The position numbers and the translations under genes were made by a program. Below the pieces are notes generated by a model, which saw nothing but the letters and a program-made list of their open reading frames with translations, was not told the origin of the DNA and searched no databases. DNA of 64,000 bases from positions 62,001 to 126,000 of the forward strand of contig JAVBQL010000018.1 of the NCBI GenBank assembly GCA_031549085.1. Reading direction: 5' to 3'. Positions 18,576-28,217 of this stretch are shown here, one piece after another. Origin of the DNA: JAVBQL01 sp031549085 (GTDB lineage Bacteria > Spirochaetota > GWE2-31-10 > MWDO01). Numbering within the stretch: the first letter of the stretch is position 1; each line of letters opens with the position of its first letter.

Positions 18576-20307
18576 AGTTATCAGGTCAAATTGGTTTAAT
18601 AGTTCACTTACAAAATCAGATGCATTAAGTAAGCCTTTTAGGGCTAATCAAATTAAGGATAACATTTCACAGGGTTATACACCAAGTGGTAAGGGAACAG
18701 GTATAATATGTGAGATAACTGGGTTTCCTTTAGCTTTTTATGATAGGCCAACGCTTAACCAAATAGTCTTTTCCAAAACATTGTGGGAGACTCTTATCGC
18801 CAGTGAAGATTTTCAAAATAGGATGAAAAAATTTCGTAATATGTGGGGAGAGCCTTTTCATACAGATGAACTCGAAGTTGATCTCACAGAGGTATCTCAC
18901 AAGGTTACAGATTTGTATATTGGAGATGATGACATTGTTATGGGGTCAGTTGAACTTCTTGATACAACTAATGGCTTAATAGTCCACTCTCTTATGAAGT
19001 CGGGCTATGTTGGTATATCCTCTAGAGGCTGGGGAGATTTGGTTGATTCACCCAATTTTGAAGGTTGCCAAGATGTCACTTCAGAGACTTATATACACAC
19101 AAGTTTTGATTTTGTTTCTACTCCAGCAGTTCCTGTTGCACTTGCTACCATTAAATCAAATCTTGAAAAGTATGGTCTTAAAGATCAGGCTATTGAAAGT
19201 TTAAGTAAGGTTGCTAGTAATAGAGATGCCCATAATTTATTAAATGAATTAAAACAAAAAGGGACTACATATTATAGCATTCCAAACCACTTATCTTTTC
19301 TTAAAAACGCAGAGATTAGCTTCAACAGAGGTCTATCTATGCTCAAGGGTAGTCCAACCAAAGTTAAGATTTCAGATATAGACACATCATCAGTTACCTT
19401 ATTATCTAACGGAAGTAAAAAGATTCTACCTACTAAAATCTTTATGGATATTTTAAACACTGATGATTATGGAATGGATTCGCTGGACGTTAGAAAAGAA
19501 ATAGGGAATGGGGATTTACTTCATAGGGTTCTGGACTATGCCAGAATGCTTTTGGAGTCTCCCGAATCAGTCAAAGGCATTGAAAAATTTGTAGAGAATT
19601 GGCAAATCACTAAAGAGGATATAGATGAAGAGGCAAAAGATATCGTTAGGGCATATAAAGAGCAAATAAAAGAAAATAATGATAATGCTAAGATTGAGAG
19701 TAAGAAAGCAGGGACTAGGGGACATAAAAAACTTCATAGTCAAGATGATGACATTAACGAAGATGCTGACATTGACTTAAATAGTGATGAGAAAACAGGT
19801 ACTTTAGATGATTTAGAAAACGATAAAAGCGAAGATAAATCTATTACACCAAATGTAGAACGTGATTCATTAGATAGAGAGGATTTTAGTTCTTTTCTGC
19901 TTAAGGAGTTAGAAAATTCCAGCGATGGCATTCTATTGGAAGATAGTACAATTGTCTTACCAAGTGGTAAGCGATATGAATTAAGAGAGGGTTATCTATT
20001 TATACCAGAGGTAGACCAAATTATTGAAGAGGGAACTTTCCCAGATGGTCAAAAAGAGGTATTCGATATTTTTGAGTATTTTAAGGGGTCTGTTTTTGAT
20101 GCATTAAATTGGATTGCAGAGTCAGATACAAATGTGGCCAATGTAGAGTTTTCAGAAGACTTTTTTTCTGAAAATGCTTCAGGTGAAACTGGAGATGGTT
20201 CTTTAGATAAAGAGGATTTAAGTACTGAAGGTGAGTCGGCTAATATAGAGAAAGGAAAGAAAAATCTATCAGACACTGATTTATATGAGGGCTTAAATCA
20301 GAATTAA
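18568..20307 (+). CDS. Prohead protease (T4 gp21-like) fused to scaffold-like region
   Basis: Residues about 45-205 match the T4 gp21-type prohead protease, a serine protease that matures the capsid: a histidine in EPFHTDE (His98), the strand pair around IVMGSVELLDT, the signature GYVGISSRGWG (Ser151/152) and the closing TSFDFVSTPAVPVAL. The remaining 370 residues are highly charged, acidic and low in complexity, like a scaffold protein, so protease and scaffold seem to be one polypeptide or to be separated by self-cleavage. The order portal, protease, capsid supports the call. Confidence 0.85.
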   Translation: MGKVIRSNWFNSSLTKSDALSKPFRANQIKDNISQGYTPSGKGTGIICEITGFPLAFYDRPTLNQIVFSKTLWETLIASEDFQNRMKKFRNMWGEPFHTDELEVDLTEVSHKVTDLYIGDDDIVMGSVELLDTTNGLIVHSLMKSGYVGISSRGWGDLVDSPNFEGCQDVTSETYIHTSFDFVSTPAVPVALATIKSNLEKYGLKDQAIESLSKVASNRDAHNLLNELKQKGTTYYSIPNHLSFLKNAEISFNRGLSMLKGSPTKVKISDIDTSSVTLLSNGSKKILPTKIFMDILNTDDYGMDSLDVRKEIGNGDLLHRVLDYARMLLESPESVKGIEKFVENWQITKEDIDEEAKDIVRAYKEQIKENNDNAKIESKKAGTRGHKKLHSQDDDINEDADIDLNSDEKTGTLDDLENDKSEDKSITPNVERDSLDREDFSSFLLKELENSSDGILLEDSTIVLPSGKRYELREGYLFIPEVDQIIEEGTFPDGQKEVFDIFEYFKGSVFDALNWIAESDTNVANVEFSEDFFSENASGETGDGSLDKEDLSTEGESANIEKGKKNLSDTDLYEGLNQN

Positions 20308-20397
20308 GACATTATTGTAAGTGTATTATTGCTATGAGAAAAGCATGTAGCATTTAATATAAATTTAGTATTTAAAATTTTTAATAGGAGAGAGTTT

Positions 20398-21909
20398 ATG
20401 GGAGGGTTTAGTAATACTGTGGGTAGTGGGGCTGGTGGAATTCTAAATAACAGGGTATCCTCTGGTCTTAAGGAAGTTATGACAGAAAACAAAAAAACGC
20501 TGATGTCAAAAGTTGCGTCTTGGACTCCTTTAATTGAGAAGGCAAAAGCAACTTATCTAACATCTTCGGGCTCTAAAATGTCAGAGGTTAAACAAGTACT
20601 TTTAGCTCAAGCTTATGAGAGAGCTTTTTTGCTTGCATCTTCAAAAAATCAAGGTTTAACAAGAGAGCATATCATTTCAGCTACTCAAAACTTAAAAAAT
20701 GTAGATAATCCAGCCGCATACATTTTTGCTTTATTGGATGCTGTTATTCCTAATCTGACTTATGCAGATGTGGTTGCAGTTGCTCCAATGGTTACACCAA
20801 AGTCACCTATCTATTTCCCACAATTAACAGCAAATGATTCAAGAAATGGAATTACAAAGGGAGATAAACTTTTAGGGGCTACCAATTGGAATAGCAATAA
20901 TTTCTATACTTCCAATAGATATAGAAATTATAGTGTGGATTTAACAGAAGCAGTAGGTAATAGTACAATATCTTTTACACTTGAAGCTCCAGCATTTCCT
21001 ATCTATGAAAATCAAGTAAGGGTAGTCTATACACAAGCAGGATCAACTCCAAAAGTCTACAATTTTGTTGACAATGGTAGTGGTGGGTTTGTAAATAATC
21101 CTGCATTGGCTGATTCTGGCTCTATTGATTACAGTGATGGAAAGGTAACTCTCAATTTTGGTTTTAGTATAGCTACGGGAGATACTTTAGTTATGGACTT
21201 TAAGTACTCTTTGGATGCTACAAAGCCTGCTCAAGTTCTATTTGAGTTTGCTACAAAAGAGTTGGATGCACAGCCACGAAGAATAAGATCAGTTTATAAG
21301 CTTGATAACTTCTATCTTGCATCACAAGTTCTAACTTCTAATTTTGATTTAGAACAACAAATGCAGAGGGCAGTATCTGGCTATATAAATAAGGAAATCT
21401 CTGGGGGGGTTTTTGATAATCTGTTAGATAATGTAACAGGTTCATTTATATTTGATGATACCATACCAGCTGGGGTTTCTTGGGCTATGTATCGTTATGG
21501 GGTTTTAGCATCTATAATACAAGCTAAAAACAATATTCGTCAAAATGTTCAAAGAGGTGAAGGAAATATCCTCGTTTGCGGAACTGCTATGATGAACCTA
21601 CTTGAGACGATGGAAGACAATATCTATAAACCTATTGCAGGAGCAGAGAAAACAATTGGACCTTATGTAGCTGGTGAATTGATGGGTAGATTTAAGGTTG
21701 TAAAAAATCAAGACTTTCCAGATGATACATCTGTAATGGTTTTCAAGAACTCCGATGTTGATGCTTCCTATGTCGTAGGGGTCAATGTACCTTTATACGC
21801 ATCAGATCCATTATCACTTGATACTTTAGAAGTTGTACAAGGTATGGGAACTCTAATGGCAGAGTCTCAATTGTTTGATAACTCTATTGTAGAGATAGTA
21901 TTAACTTAA
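20398..21909 (+). CDS. Major capsid protein (T4 gp23-like)
   Basis: The 503-residue shell subunit lies just after the protease, the usual place for the major capsid gene. T4 gp23-type features include ADVVAVAPMVTPKSPIYFPQ, an insertion rich in beta strands at about 170-275 (where gp23-type proteins carry an extra domain), the spine-helix region with ASIIQAKNNIRQNVQRGEGN, and YVAGELMGRFKVVKNQDFP towards the C-terminus. The N-terminal 60 residues are helical and may be cleaved by the prohead protease. AGGAGAGAG before the ATG is a strong ribosome site. A run of seven G lies at 21413-21419. Confidence 0.9.
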   Translation: MGGFSNTVGSGAGGILNNRVSSGLKEVMTENKKTLMSKVASWTPLIEKAKATYLTSSGSKMSEVKQVLLAQAYERAFLLASSKNQGLTREHIISATQNLKNVDNPAAYIFALLDAVIPNLTYADVVAVAPMVTPKSPIYFPQLTANDSRNGITKGDKLLGATNWNSNNFYTSNRYRNYSVDLTEAVGNSTISFTLEAPAFPIYENQVRVVYTQAGSTPKVYNFVDNGSGGFVNNPALADSGSIDYSDGKVTLNFGFSIATGDTLVMDFKYSLDATKPAQVLFEFATKELDAQPRRIRSVYKLDNFYLASQVLTSNFDLEQQMQRAVSGYINKEISGGVFDNLLDNVTGSFIFDDTIPAGVSWAMYRYGVLASIIQAKNNIRQNVQRGEGNILVCGTAMMNLLETMEDNIYKPIAGAEKTIGPYVAGELMGRFKVVKNQDFPDDTSVMVFKNSDVDASYVVGVNVPLYASDPLSLDTLEVVQGMGTLMAESQLFDNSIVEIVLT

Positions 21910-21923
21910 TGGGTTCGTTGTCT

Positions 21924-21954
21924 TTGCAAGCCTCTCTTTAGAGAGGTATAGCAA
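21924..21954 (+). terminator. Hairpin after the capsid gene (terminator or RNA stabiliser)
   Basis: CCTCTC TTTA GAGAGG (21931-21946), flanked by TTGC and GCAA that can extend the stem. There is no T run, so it may protect capsid mRNA or cause only partial termination before the neck genes. Confidence 0.5.
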
Positions 21955-21997
21955 TCTACAGAAATAGAAAGAATATTATTTAAAGGGAGATTTATTT

Positions 21998-22423
21998 ATG
22001 ATTTTAATACCAGTTGGTAAAAATAATGAGGCTTTTATAACCTCCAATGATTTGGGTAAGTTTAGAATTACTAGAAACGGTCTATCTATTCCTGATGAGT
22101 TAGGTAACAAGCTTTTAGCTAAATATGGTAGTTATATAACTTCAAAAGAACCATTGCCTAATAACAAAGATGACAAGAAAGGTAAAGGCACAGATACAAG
22201 TGATGAGAATAACACTAAAGGAGGCGGTAATGACAATCTTAAAGATGCTACGCCTGAGTTAAAAGCACTTCTAAAAAATAAGTCTGTAGTTGAAAAAGCT
22301 ACCGGTTTAGTGGCTAGTGGTTCTACACTTGAGGAGTTCCAAAATGAGATGGGCAATGACTCACCAGTTAGTGTGGAGTTGTATAATCATCTAAAAGGTC
22401 AATCTACAGGAAAGGAGACTTAA
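21998..22423 (+). CDS. Small head-region protein of unknown function
   Basis: The 141-residue product has a beta-rich first 45 residues (an N-terminus with KNNEAFITSNDLGKF), a Lys/Asp/Gly-rich linker and a helical end (ELKALLKNKSVVEKA). It follows the capsid gene after a hairpin and has GGGAG before the ATG. A decoration or capsid-completion role would fit the position, but no motif shows it. Confidence 0.6.
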   Translation: MILIPVGKNNEAFITSNDLGKFRITRNGLSIPDELGNKLLAKYGSYITSKEPLPNNKDDKKGKGTDTSDENNTKGGGNDNLKDATPELKALLKNKSVVEKATGLVASGSTLEEFQNEMGNDSPVSVELYNHLKGQSTGKET

Positions 22424-22426
22424 CTA

Positions 22427-23113
22427 ATGGTATCTCTACAGGAACGGAAGATTGAAGATATATTTAAACGGATTGAAGTGCGAGCTAAAAACTTCGCACT
22501 TATTCTGGACGAGGAAGAGAAACAAGAAATATTAAAAGAGGCGGTTGCCTTTCTTAATAATATTGTCTCTTATCCAAGACACATATATATAAAATCACCA
22601 CCTAGAGAGATTAATTTAGGAGATGGGATAGATACAATAGCTAATGTTGTATTCTCTAATGATCAGTCAGATATGAATTCTGTGTTTGGAGAGAATGTTG
22701 CTATCCTACCCTATCTCATGGGCAATGGAAATAATTCAATGAGTTCTTTTTCTCAATATTTTCTGTTGTTGGGCAATTTAAATATGATCAAAAGACATAT
22801 GGGTAAGCTTAATGATTGGGAGTTCATAGCTCCCAATCTCTATTTAAATAGTTCATACTCCACCATAGTTGTAGAGTTTCTACCCTATTTAGATCCAAAA
22901 CATAGCAGTTGGTATCTATTTGAACCCGAGTATGATTTCTTAATAAATTATACTTGGGCTTTAATAAATATCAGAAACGCAGAGGCAATTGCATCAGGTT
23001 CCTATTTGGGGGCTGGCAAAGAGCAAGAGAGCCTTTTGTCATATTGGAAAGAAAAGAGACAAGAAATTGTAGATGGTTTTAAAAAGCAAGAGGTAATTAC
23101 TTATGTTGGATAG
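22427..23113 (+). CDS. Probable neck / head-completion protein
   Basis: This 228-residue protein begins with a charged helix and ends with the helical run ALINIRNAEAIASGSYLG, which recalls the oligomer-forming end of T4-like neck proteins (gp13/gp14 class). That likeness is loose. The place between the capsid gene and the tail genes supports a connector role. It begins three bases after the preceding stop and overlaps the next gene by eleven bases. Confidence 0.5.
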   Translation: MVSLQERKIEDIFKRIEVRAKNFALILDEEEKQEILKEAVAFLNNIVSYPRHIYIKSPPREINLGDGIDTIANVVFSNDQSDMNSVFGENVAILPYLMGNGNNSMSSFSQYFLLLGNLNMIKRHMGKLNDWEFIAPNLYLNSSYSTIVVEFLPYLDPKHSSWYLFEPEYDFLINYTWALINIRNAEAIASGSYLGAGKEQESLLSYWKEKRQEIVDGFKKQEVITYVG

Positions 23114-23804
23114 TGTTGTTAATATAGCAGATATTAACATTAACTCTCTTATGAAAAATCTAGGAGTCATCAATCCATTACAGAGTTTTACTATTAAGGA
23201 GTTAATGGATGCAAGAGATCCTGCTTATTTAAAACATGATGCTAGAACCAATGCATTGCATCCTAGCATTTTAGAGAAGGCTTATGCATCTACACTGGTT
23301 TATAAAACATTTGCATCTGGAGAACATGCCTCTACCCGAGGGAATGTCTACACACAGAAGGTTCTTTTTAAAGACTTTGTTGTTTTGGCAAAGGACAAAG
23401 GCATCTCTTTACGAGAGGCTATTGAGTATGCCATCAAAGATGCTGATATTCATATAACTTGTAACTGTCCAGCATTTCTCTATTGGGCTTATAGGTATAT
23501 GGCTACCCAATTGGGTTATCTTTATGGGATTCCAAAAGAGAATAGGACACCTAATAGAAATAATGTAGGACTACAAGGGACAATGTGTAAACATTCAGAT
23601 AAGGCTTTAAGACAGGTTATAAAAGATAAAAAGTTAATTATAGAGAAGTTTCTAGATTATTATAAAAGAAATGAAGATGTATCAGATCTACTTTATGCAG
23701 ATAATCTTGAGTATGCTACAGCAGATGATGTAGGCTCTCTTATGACAGATACTTTTGATGAGTCTGGCAGTGACAATTATACTTTAGTAGATTTTGGATC
23801 ATAG
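23103..23804 (+). CDS. Phage protein with SWIM-like zinc motif
   Basis: A 233-residue protein with CNC at 120-122 and CKH at 162-164, giving the CxC...CxH arrangement of SWIM zinc fingers with a longer than usual gap. The surrounding text, DIHITCNCPAFLYWAYRYM and GTMCKHSDKALRQVI, matches a pattern I recall from large-phage connector-region proteins. Zinc binding is inferred from these residues; nucleic acid or protein binding is possible. It sits among connector genes, which favours a structural or assembly role. Confidence 0.6.
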   Translation: MLDSVVNIADININSLMKNLGVINPLQSFTIKELMDARDPAYLKHDARTNALHPSILEKAYASTLVYKTFASGEHASTRGNVYTQKVLFKDFVVLAKDKGISLREAIEYAIKDADIHITCNCPAFLYWAYRYMATQLGYLYGIPKENRTPNRNNVGLQGTMCKHSDKALRQVIKDKKLIIEKFLDYYKRNEDVSDLLYADNLEYATADDVGSLMTDTFDESGSDNYTLVDFGS

Positions 23805-23812
23805 GGGGAGTT

Positions 23813-24334
23813 ATGAGTTTTAGAAAGAACGAACGTCTTTTTCCAACATTAGCAAGACATAATGGTTATAGAACTTTTGGCAGAGTCTATTCTGATATGC
23901 CTAATTTAATACATCAGGGACATGACTTTGGTCAAAATGTGGGGGATGGGGTTTTAGCCATAGATGACGGTGTAGTTATTTTTAAGGGTTTAGTCAAGGG
24001 ATTTAAGTCACTTCCCTCAAGAAATGATGTAACTGGGGGCGGAGTTCTATGTATTAGACATGGAGACATCACTGCTCTTTATGGTCATCTTGACATTTTG
24101 AAAGATATACAGGTAGGAAATAAAGTTCAAAAGGGCAGACTTTTAGGTAGCATAAATGATTTTAGGAATGGTGGGGTTTTACTACCACACTTACACTTTT
24201 CCATCTGGGATGGAGAGGGGGTACCACCAACACCTTGGGGTTATGTGCCATCCTTGGAAGTTAAGGACAGTAGTGGCAAGGTAATAGGAAATTGGATTAA
24301 TCCCATCAGATATTTGGAGTTGGGAGAGAAGTAG
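23813..24334 (+). CDS. M23-family (LytM-type) peptidoglycan endopeptidase
   Basis: All zinc-ligand and catalytic motifs of M23 peptidases are present: HQGHD (H34, D38), YGHLD (H92) and PHLHFSIW (H126, H128). Such enzymes cut peptide cross-links in peptidoglycan. With 173 residues the protein is just the catalytic domain; no signal peptide or wall-binding domain is seen. It lies between connector genes and tail genes, which suits a virion-borne enzyme used at entry, but no other clear endolysin was found in the window, so it may also act in lysis. Its stop overlaps the next GTG start. Confidence 0.88.
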   Translation: MSFRKNERLFPTLARHNGYRTFGRVYSDMPNLIHQGHDFGQNVGDGVLAIDDGVVIFKGLVKGFKSLPSRNDVTGGGVLCIRHGDITALYGHLDILKDIQVGNKVQKGRLLGSINDFRNGGVLLPHLHFSIWDGEGVPPTPWGYVPSLEVKDSSGKVIGNWINPIRYLELGEK

Positions 24335-24801
24335 TGGCTTTTAGCGATCTATTTAATTATAGGGCAAGTGCTAAAATGCAAGATTCTGTAGTAGATAAAA
24401 CTGGCGTGTTAGTAGAGTGCTACGAGCCTCTAGTCCAAGATATGTCAGGCTATGAGAATATAGTTAATAAGGGAGTTTTGAAATATAAAATCTGTAAGTT
24501 AATTGTAGATTGGAAAGTTTCAAGGGGAACCTTTTATAGAATGAATTGGTTTCCAGAAGACGCTGATGGCTTATTAATGGGGTTTTTTACAATGGAAGTG
24601 GGTCAGAGTATTCCTATTAATAGTTTTATAAGAACATCGGTTGTTGAACAGGTCGCTCCCTATGGGGATATTATTTTAAAGGTAGTTAAAATCTGGGAAG
24701 AGGGCAAACACAAGGTTTTGAGAAGAACCCATTTTTTACGACTTATATCAGATAAACAGACAATTGATTTAATAGAGAGTCAAAGAGATGAACGGGAATG
24801 A
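24334..24801 (+). CDS. Connector-region protein of unknown function (GTG start)
   Basis: A 155-residue protein starting at a GTG that shares its G with the preceding stop. It looks alpha/beta with a basic C-terminus (KHKVLRRTHFLRL). Position between the peptidase and a probable tail-end protein suggests a neck or tail-completion role; no family was recognised. It overlaps the next gene by 14 bases. Confidence 0.6.
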   Translation: MAFSDLFNYRASAKMQDSVVDKTGVLVECYEPLVQDMSGYENIVNKGVLKYKICKLIVDWKVSRGTFYRMNWFPEDADGLLMGFFTMEVGQSIPINSFIRTSVVEQVAPYGDIILKVVKIWEEGKHKVLRRTHFLRLISDKQTIDLIESQRDERE

Positions 24802-25423
24802 TCTTGAGTTAGCTATAATGCCTAGTGTGGCTATGTTTTTGGACTTCACTTTTTTGGATTTTTTAAAAGAGAAGCTGGAGCAAGAGGGAATGTTTTTCTC
24901 TTCTAGAGATGTTGCAAAGGGAATTAACACACTGCTCAATAAATACACATTACCTTTATGTTGTTTATGGAGAACATCATTCCCCGAGATACAAGAGCAG
25001 TTCTATGCAAGGTCGGTTTTAAAGAGGGGTTTTTATCTACCAGCTACAGAGAAGTTCTATAATGTAAATATTATAGATTGGGAAATTGAGTATAATGTTT
25101 TTGTTTGTAGTTATTATTTAGACTACTTAAATAACATAGCTCAAAGTTTAGTCATTATGGATATGAAGAGGTTCTTTAAAATCTTAATGGATAAGTACAT
25201 CCCAGGCTTTAATCCAACAATAGAAATGTTTAAGGGAGATGCAGATTTTGAACCACAAGAGGTAGAATCTGAAGAGGGCAATCAGAGGGGCTATTGGTTA
25301 AATGTACCTTTTACTTTAAGGGTTACAATTCCATTGATGACAGAAGCTCCCTTTTTAGAAGGAATTAGAGTTTTTCTTAATGAGAGATTAGTAGCTCATT
25401 TAGATAAAAAAGAGGAGGAATAG
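24788..25423 (+). CDS. Possible tail terminator / tail completion protein
   Basis: A 211-residue alpha/beta protein with a helical start (FLDFTFLDFLKEKLEQEG) and several strands (NVNIIDWEIEYNVFVCSYY, WLNVPFTLRVTIPLMTEA). It lies directly before the sheath gene, the usual place for the protein that caps the tail end. The function rests on position and fold-like pattern only. Confidence 0.45.
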   Translation: MNGNDLELAIMPSVAMFLDFTFLDFLKEKLEQEGMFFSSRDVAKGINTLLNKYTLPLCCLWRTSFPEIQEQFYARSVLKRGFYLPATEKFYNVNIIDWEIEYNVFVCSYYLDYLNNIAQSLVIMDMKRFFKILMDKYIPGFNPTIEMFKGDADFEPQEVESEEGNQRGYWLNVPFTLRVTIPLMTEAPFLEGIRVFLNERLVAHLDKKEEE

Positions 25424-25425
25424 GT

Positions 25426-25581
25426 ATGACAGGAAAGAGATATAAAGTAAAAAATATTTCTGCAAGCACTGGTTTTTACTACATAGGAGACCAAGAGAAT
25501 ATTCTAAAAGCTGGTGAGTGGGTTATTTTAAATCAAAGACCTACCTTATATACAGCAGAGATTTCAGTTACAGAAATGTAG
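25426..25581 (+). CDS. Small protein (51 residues) before the sheath gene
   Basis: An ATG two bases after the preceding stop, with GAGGAGGAA upstream, opens a 51-residue frame (begins MTGKRYKVKNIS, ends AEISVTEM). The product appears to be a small beta-strand protein with no membrane segment. The strong ribosome site and tight packing support a real gene. No function was recognised; a minor tail part is plausible. Confidence 0.65.
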   Translation: MTGKRYKVKNISASTGFYYIGDQENILKAGEWVILNQRPTLYTAEISVTEM

Positions 25582-25623
25582 CTTATAGTTAAATTATGAA
25601 CACTAAAAAGGGGGTGTCTAAAA

Positions 25624-27588
25624 ATGTCAGTAATGAGAGGAAGTGGAACATACTATTCTATTATAGATGAATCTTTTGTATCTTTTGATACTATTGCTCT
25701 AAACGCTATAGTTCCAATGTATTTAAAAAAGGGACAGAAAGTACAGAGGGTAACTTATGACAACTTTAAACAGAAAATAGGTTATGATCTAGATTTTAAT
25801 TCCAACTATTTGGGTCTTGCATCTATGTTGGAGAAAGTTGAATATTTAGATGTGTGGAAGATAAATGATGGGGCAACTTATGGTAATTTAACTATTACTA
25901 AAGATGGCTCAAGTTTTTCTTTTAGTGGTATTGAAGATCCAGAACAACTTGAGGGTCAACTGCTTTATGTATCAGATGACTTCAATTCAGAAGCGGGGGC
26001 ATTAGTAAATACACTTTCAAGTATACCATTACCAAGCTCACTTAAAATCTTATCTAATGGCTCTATAATAGGGCAAGATGATGGAAATGGAAATATAGTT
26101 CCTGTTGGCAGTGGGGTTACTGCAGAGGGAACTATAGACTATACTACAAAAGAGTTTGAGATAACTTTATCAGGGCTATTAGAGGATGAGATAACCGCAG
26201 AGGTTATTGATATTGCTTTCGAAGTTCAATATGAGGTTAATTCAGATGTTTTCTTAATTTGTTATATGGAGTCCTCTGGAGATTGGGCAAAACTCTTTTT
26301 AAGATATAAACCTCATAACAATTCATATACTACAGGTATTACTACAAATATAGTTTTACCCGAGAGAGCAAAGTCTGGCTCTATTAGTATCTTTGATATG
26401 AATAATACAAAAGTTGCTACATCAGATTCTAATAATGTTATATGGAATGTAGAAGCTACACCTGTTGAAATAGGGTTATATAATCCAACTACTAAAACTA
26501 TAACATTTCAATCTGGCAATCTTCCAGATGTATCACAGGTTAAGGTTGAATACATCTCTTTAGACAATCCAACTTATGATATGTCTATTTTAAGACAGAC
26601 AAGCCCAACCACTTACACTCCCTATGAGAGTGTAAAAGAGGTCTCTTTTAATAGAGACAATGAACTTTTTATAGAGAATGTCGAGTTTGAATCTGTAAAA
26701 TTTATATGTCCAAGAAGCCCAAGTGTTATAGAGCTTGGGATTTCAGATCCAGTTCCTATTCTTTATGGTGAGCATGGAGAGACGCCTAATGCCTCTACTA
26801 TAGATTTTACACCTGTTAAAAATAATAGCTCTCTTTTTGTTATTATGAATGGCTTAACAGGTGCATCTTTAACTTCAAAGTTTTTACAATACTTTGGTTC
26901 TAAAGGTCAATATGTAATATGTGATGCTCCTAACTTTAAAGAGTTTGAACAGGTTAAGGCATACAAAGAGATGTTATATGGGATAGATCACGGAGCTTTA
27001 TATTGGGTATCTGATATAAGAAAGGTAAATGGTAAAGAGTATCCAATATTCCCATCTGTTAATGTTCTATTGGCTTATGCAAAAATGTTCTCACAAACTG
27101 GTTATTTAAATTATCCACCAGCTGGTTATCAGTTTGGGGGCATAGTAGTAGAGAAGTTGCTTGAGACTGATGCCTCTTCATATAAGGCAGATCTTAAGAT
27201 TAACAAAATTAACTATCAAACTATTGAATCTCAGGGGGCTGTTATCTGGGAGCAGAGAACTCTCTACCCTTATGAATCAGATCTCTCTTACATAAGTTCC
27301 ATCTTAATCTATAAGCACTTAGCGGATAGAATTAAACGATTTCTAGATAATTATGGGTTTAAATTTATTGGTATAGATGATCTATCCCAAATAACTACTA
27401 ATTTAGAATCTATAACAGGTGATTACATATCAAGGGGATTTTTGTGGTCTGCCAATGTTAAAGTTCCATCTTTTGCAGAAGTTAAAAAAGAGGGAGCAAG
27501 GTTTATGGATATTGTTATAGGGGTCAAAATAGCTGAAGATTCTGAAGAGAGAAACTTTAAAATTCACATTCAGAGATCAGCAGATTAG
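25624..27588 (+). CDS. Contractile tail sheath protein
   Basis: A 654-residue sheath subunit, the contractile outer tube of the tail. The C-terminal 250 residues show the conserved sheath core: VNVLLAYAKMF, YPPAGYQFGGIV, INKINYQTIESQGAVIWEQRTLYP, SSILIYKHLADRIKRFLDNYGF, and the closing strand pattern FMDIVIGVKIAEDSEERNF used in inter-subunit meshing. The middle contains extra beta domains, likely surface-exposed. The order sheath, tube, chaperone, tape measure that follows is diagnostic of a myovirus-type tail. Confidence 0.92.
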   Translation: MSVMRGSGTYYSIIDESFVSFDTIALNAIVPMYLKKGQKVQRVTYDNFKQKIGYDLDFNSNYLGLASMLEKVEYLDVWKINDGATYGNLTITKDGSSFSFSGIEDPEQLEGQLLYVSDDFNSEAGALVNTLSSIPLPSSLKILSNGSIIGQDDGNGNIVPVGSGVTAEGTIDYTTKEFEITLSGLLEDEITAEVIDIAFEVQYEVNSDVFLICYMESSGDWAKLFLRYKPHNNSYTTGITTNIVLPERAKSGSISIFDMNNTKVATSDSNNVIWNVEATPVEIGLYNPTTKTITFQSGNLPDVSQVKVEYISLDNPTYDMSILRQTSPTTYTPYESVKEVSFNRDNELFIENVEFESVKFICPRSPSVIELGISDPVPILYGEHGETPNASTIDFTPVKNNSSLFVIMNGLTGASLTSKFLQYFGSKGQYVICDAPNFKEFEQVKAYKEMLYGIDHGALYWVSDIRKVNGKEYPIFPSVNVLLAYAKMFSQTGYLNYPPAGYQFGGIVVEKLLETDASSYKADLKINKINYQTIESQGAVIWEQRTLYPYESDLSYISSILIYKHLADRIKRFLDNYGFKFIGIDDLSQITTNLESITGDYISRGFLWSANVKVPSFAEVKKEGARFMDIVIGVKIAEDSEERNFKIHIQRSAD

Positions 27589-27604
27589 TTGAAGGAGGAT
27601 TTTA

Positions 27605-28201
27605 ATGTCTGAAGTAATAAAAGATAGTTCTAATAATAAGTCTCCTAGAATTTCTATGTTATCAGAGAATGTACAGGATTTTCAAAGGGACTATTTATGG
27701 AAGGTAAGTATAGCTGTCCCACCGTTGGGTCTAATAGGCAGGTATCCAGAATACTCTAAAGCAGTTTTAGATAACATTGATTTATGGATGAATGTTATAA
27801 AAACACCAAGCTCTAACAACAAGGCTATAGTATTAAACTGGGGTGGAGAGAGGTCTGTTTGGGCTGGACCTTCAGAAGCAGAAAATACTATGGATTGCGA
27901 AGCCTATGTGGATATGAATTGGATAAATTATGACCTATTGGATGCTTGCCAGCAGTTAACTGGAACTAATGAGTCCAACGCATCTGTTACAAAGCCTTTT
28001 TATGTTATGGATATAGATTTAGTTCTATATGCAGTTGATAAAGAGACTATTGTTAAAAAGTTTACACTTAAGAGGGCTTGGATTCAAAAAATAGATTCTA
28101 TAGATTTGAAAAAAGACGGCTCAGATTTTGCAAAGTTTAATTTTACAATTGCTTTTGATAAGCGAGTAAATAAAATAGGCAAGCTAATGGATCTAGCTTA
28201 A
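27605..28201 (+). CDS. Tail tube protein (gp19-like)
   Basis: A 198-residue protein next to the sheath. The final 40 residues (KKFTLKRAWIQKIDSIDLKK then FAKFNFTIAFDKRV) match the closing beta strands of tail tube proteins such as T4 gp19. It should polymerise into the inner tube through which DNA passes. GAAGGAGG gives a strong ribosome site, as expected for an abundant structural protein. A second tube-fold gene follows 16 bases later. Confidence 0.75.
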   Translation: MSEVIKDSSNNKSPRISMLSENVQDFQRDYLWKVSIAVPPLGLIGRYPEYSKAVLDNIDLWMNVIKTPSSNNKAIVLNWGGERSVWAGPSEAENTMDCEAYVDMNWINYDLLDACQQLTGTNESNASVTKPFYVMDIDLVLYAVDKETIVKKFTLKRAWIQKIDSIDLKKDGSDFAKFNFTIAFDKRVNKIGKLMDLA

Positions 28202-28217
28202 AGTAAGTAGGTGTGCA

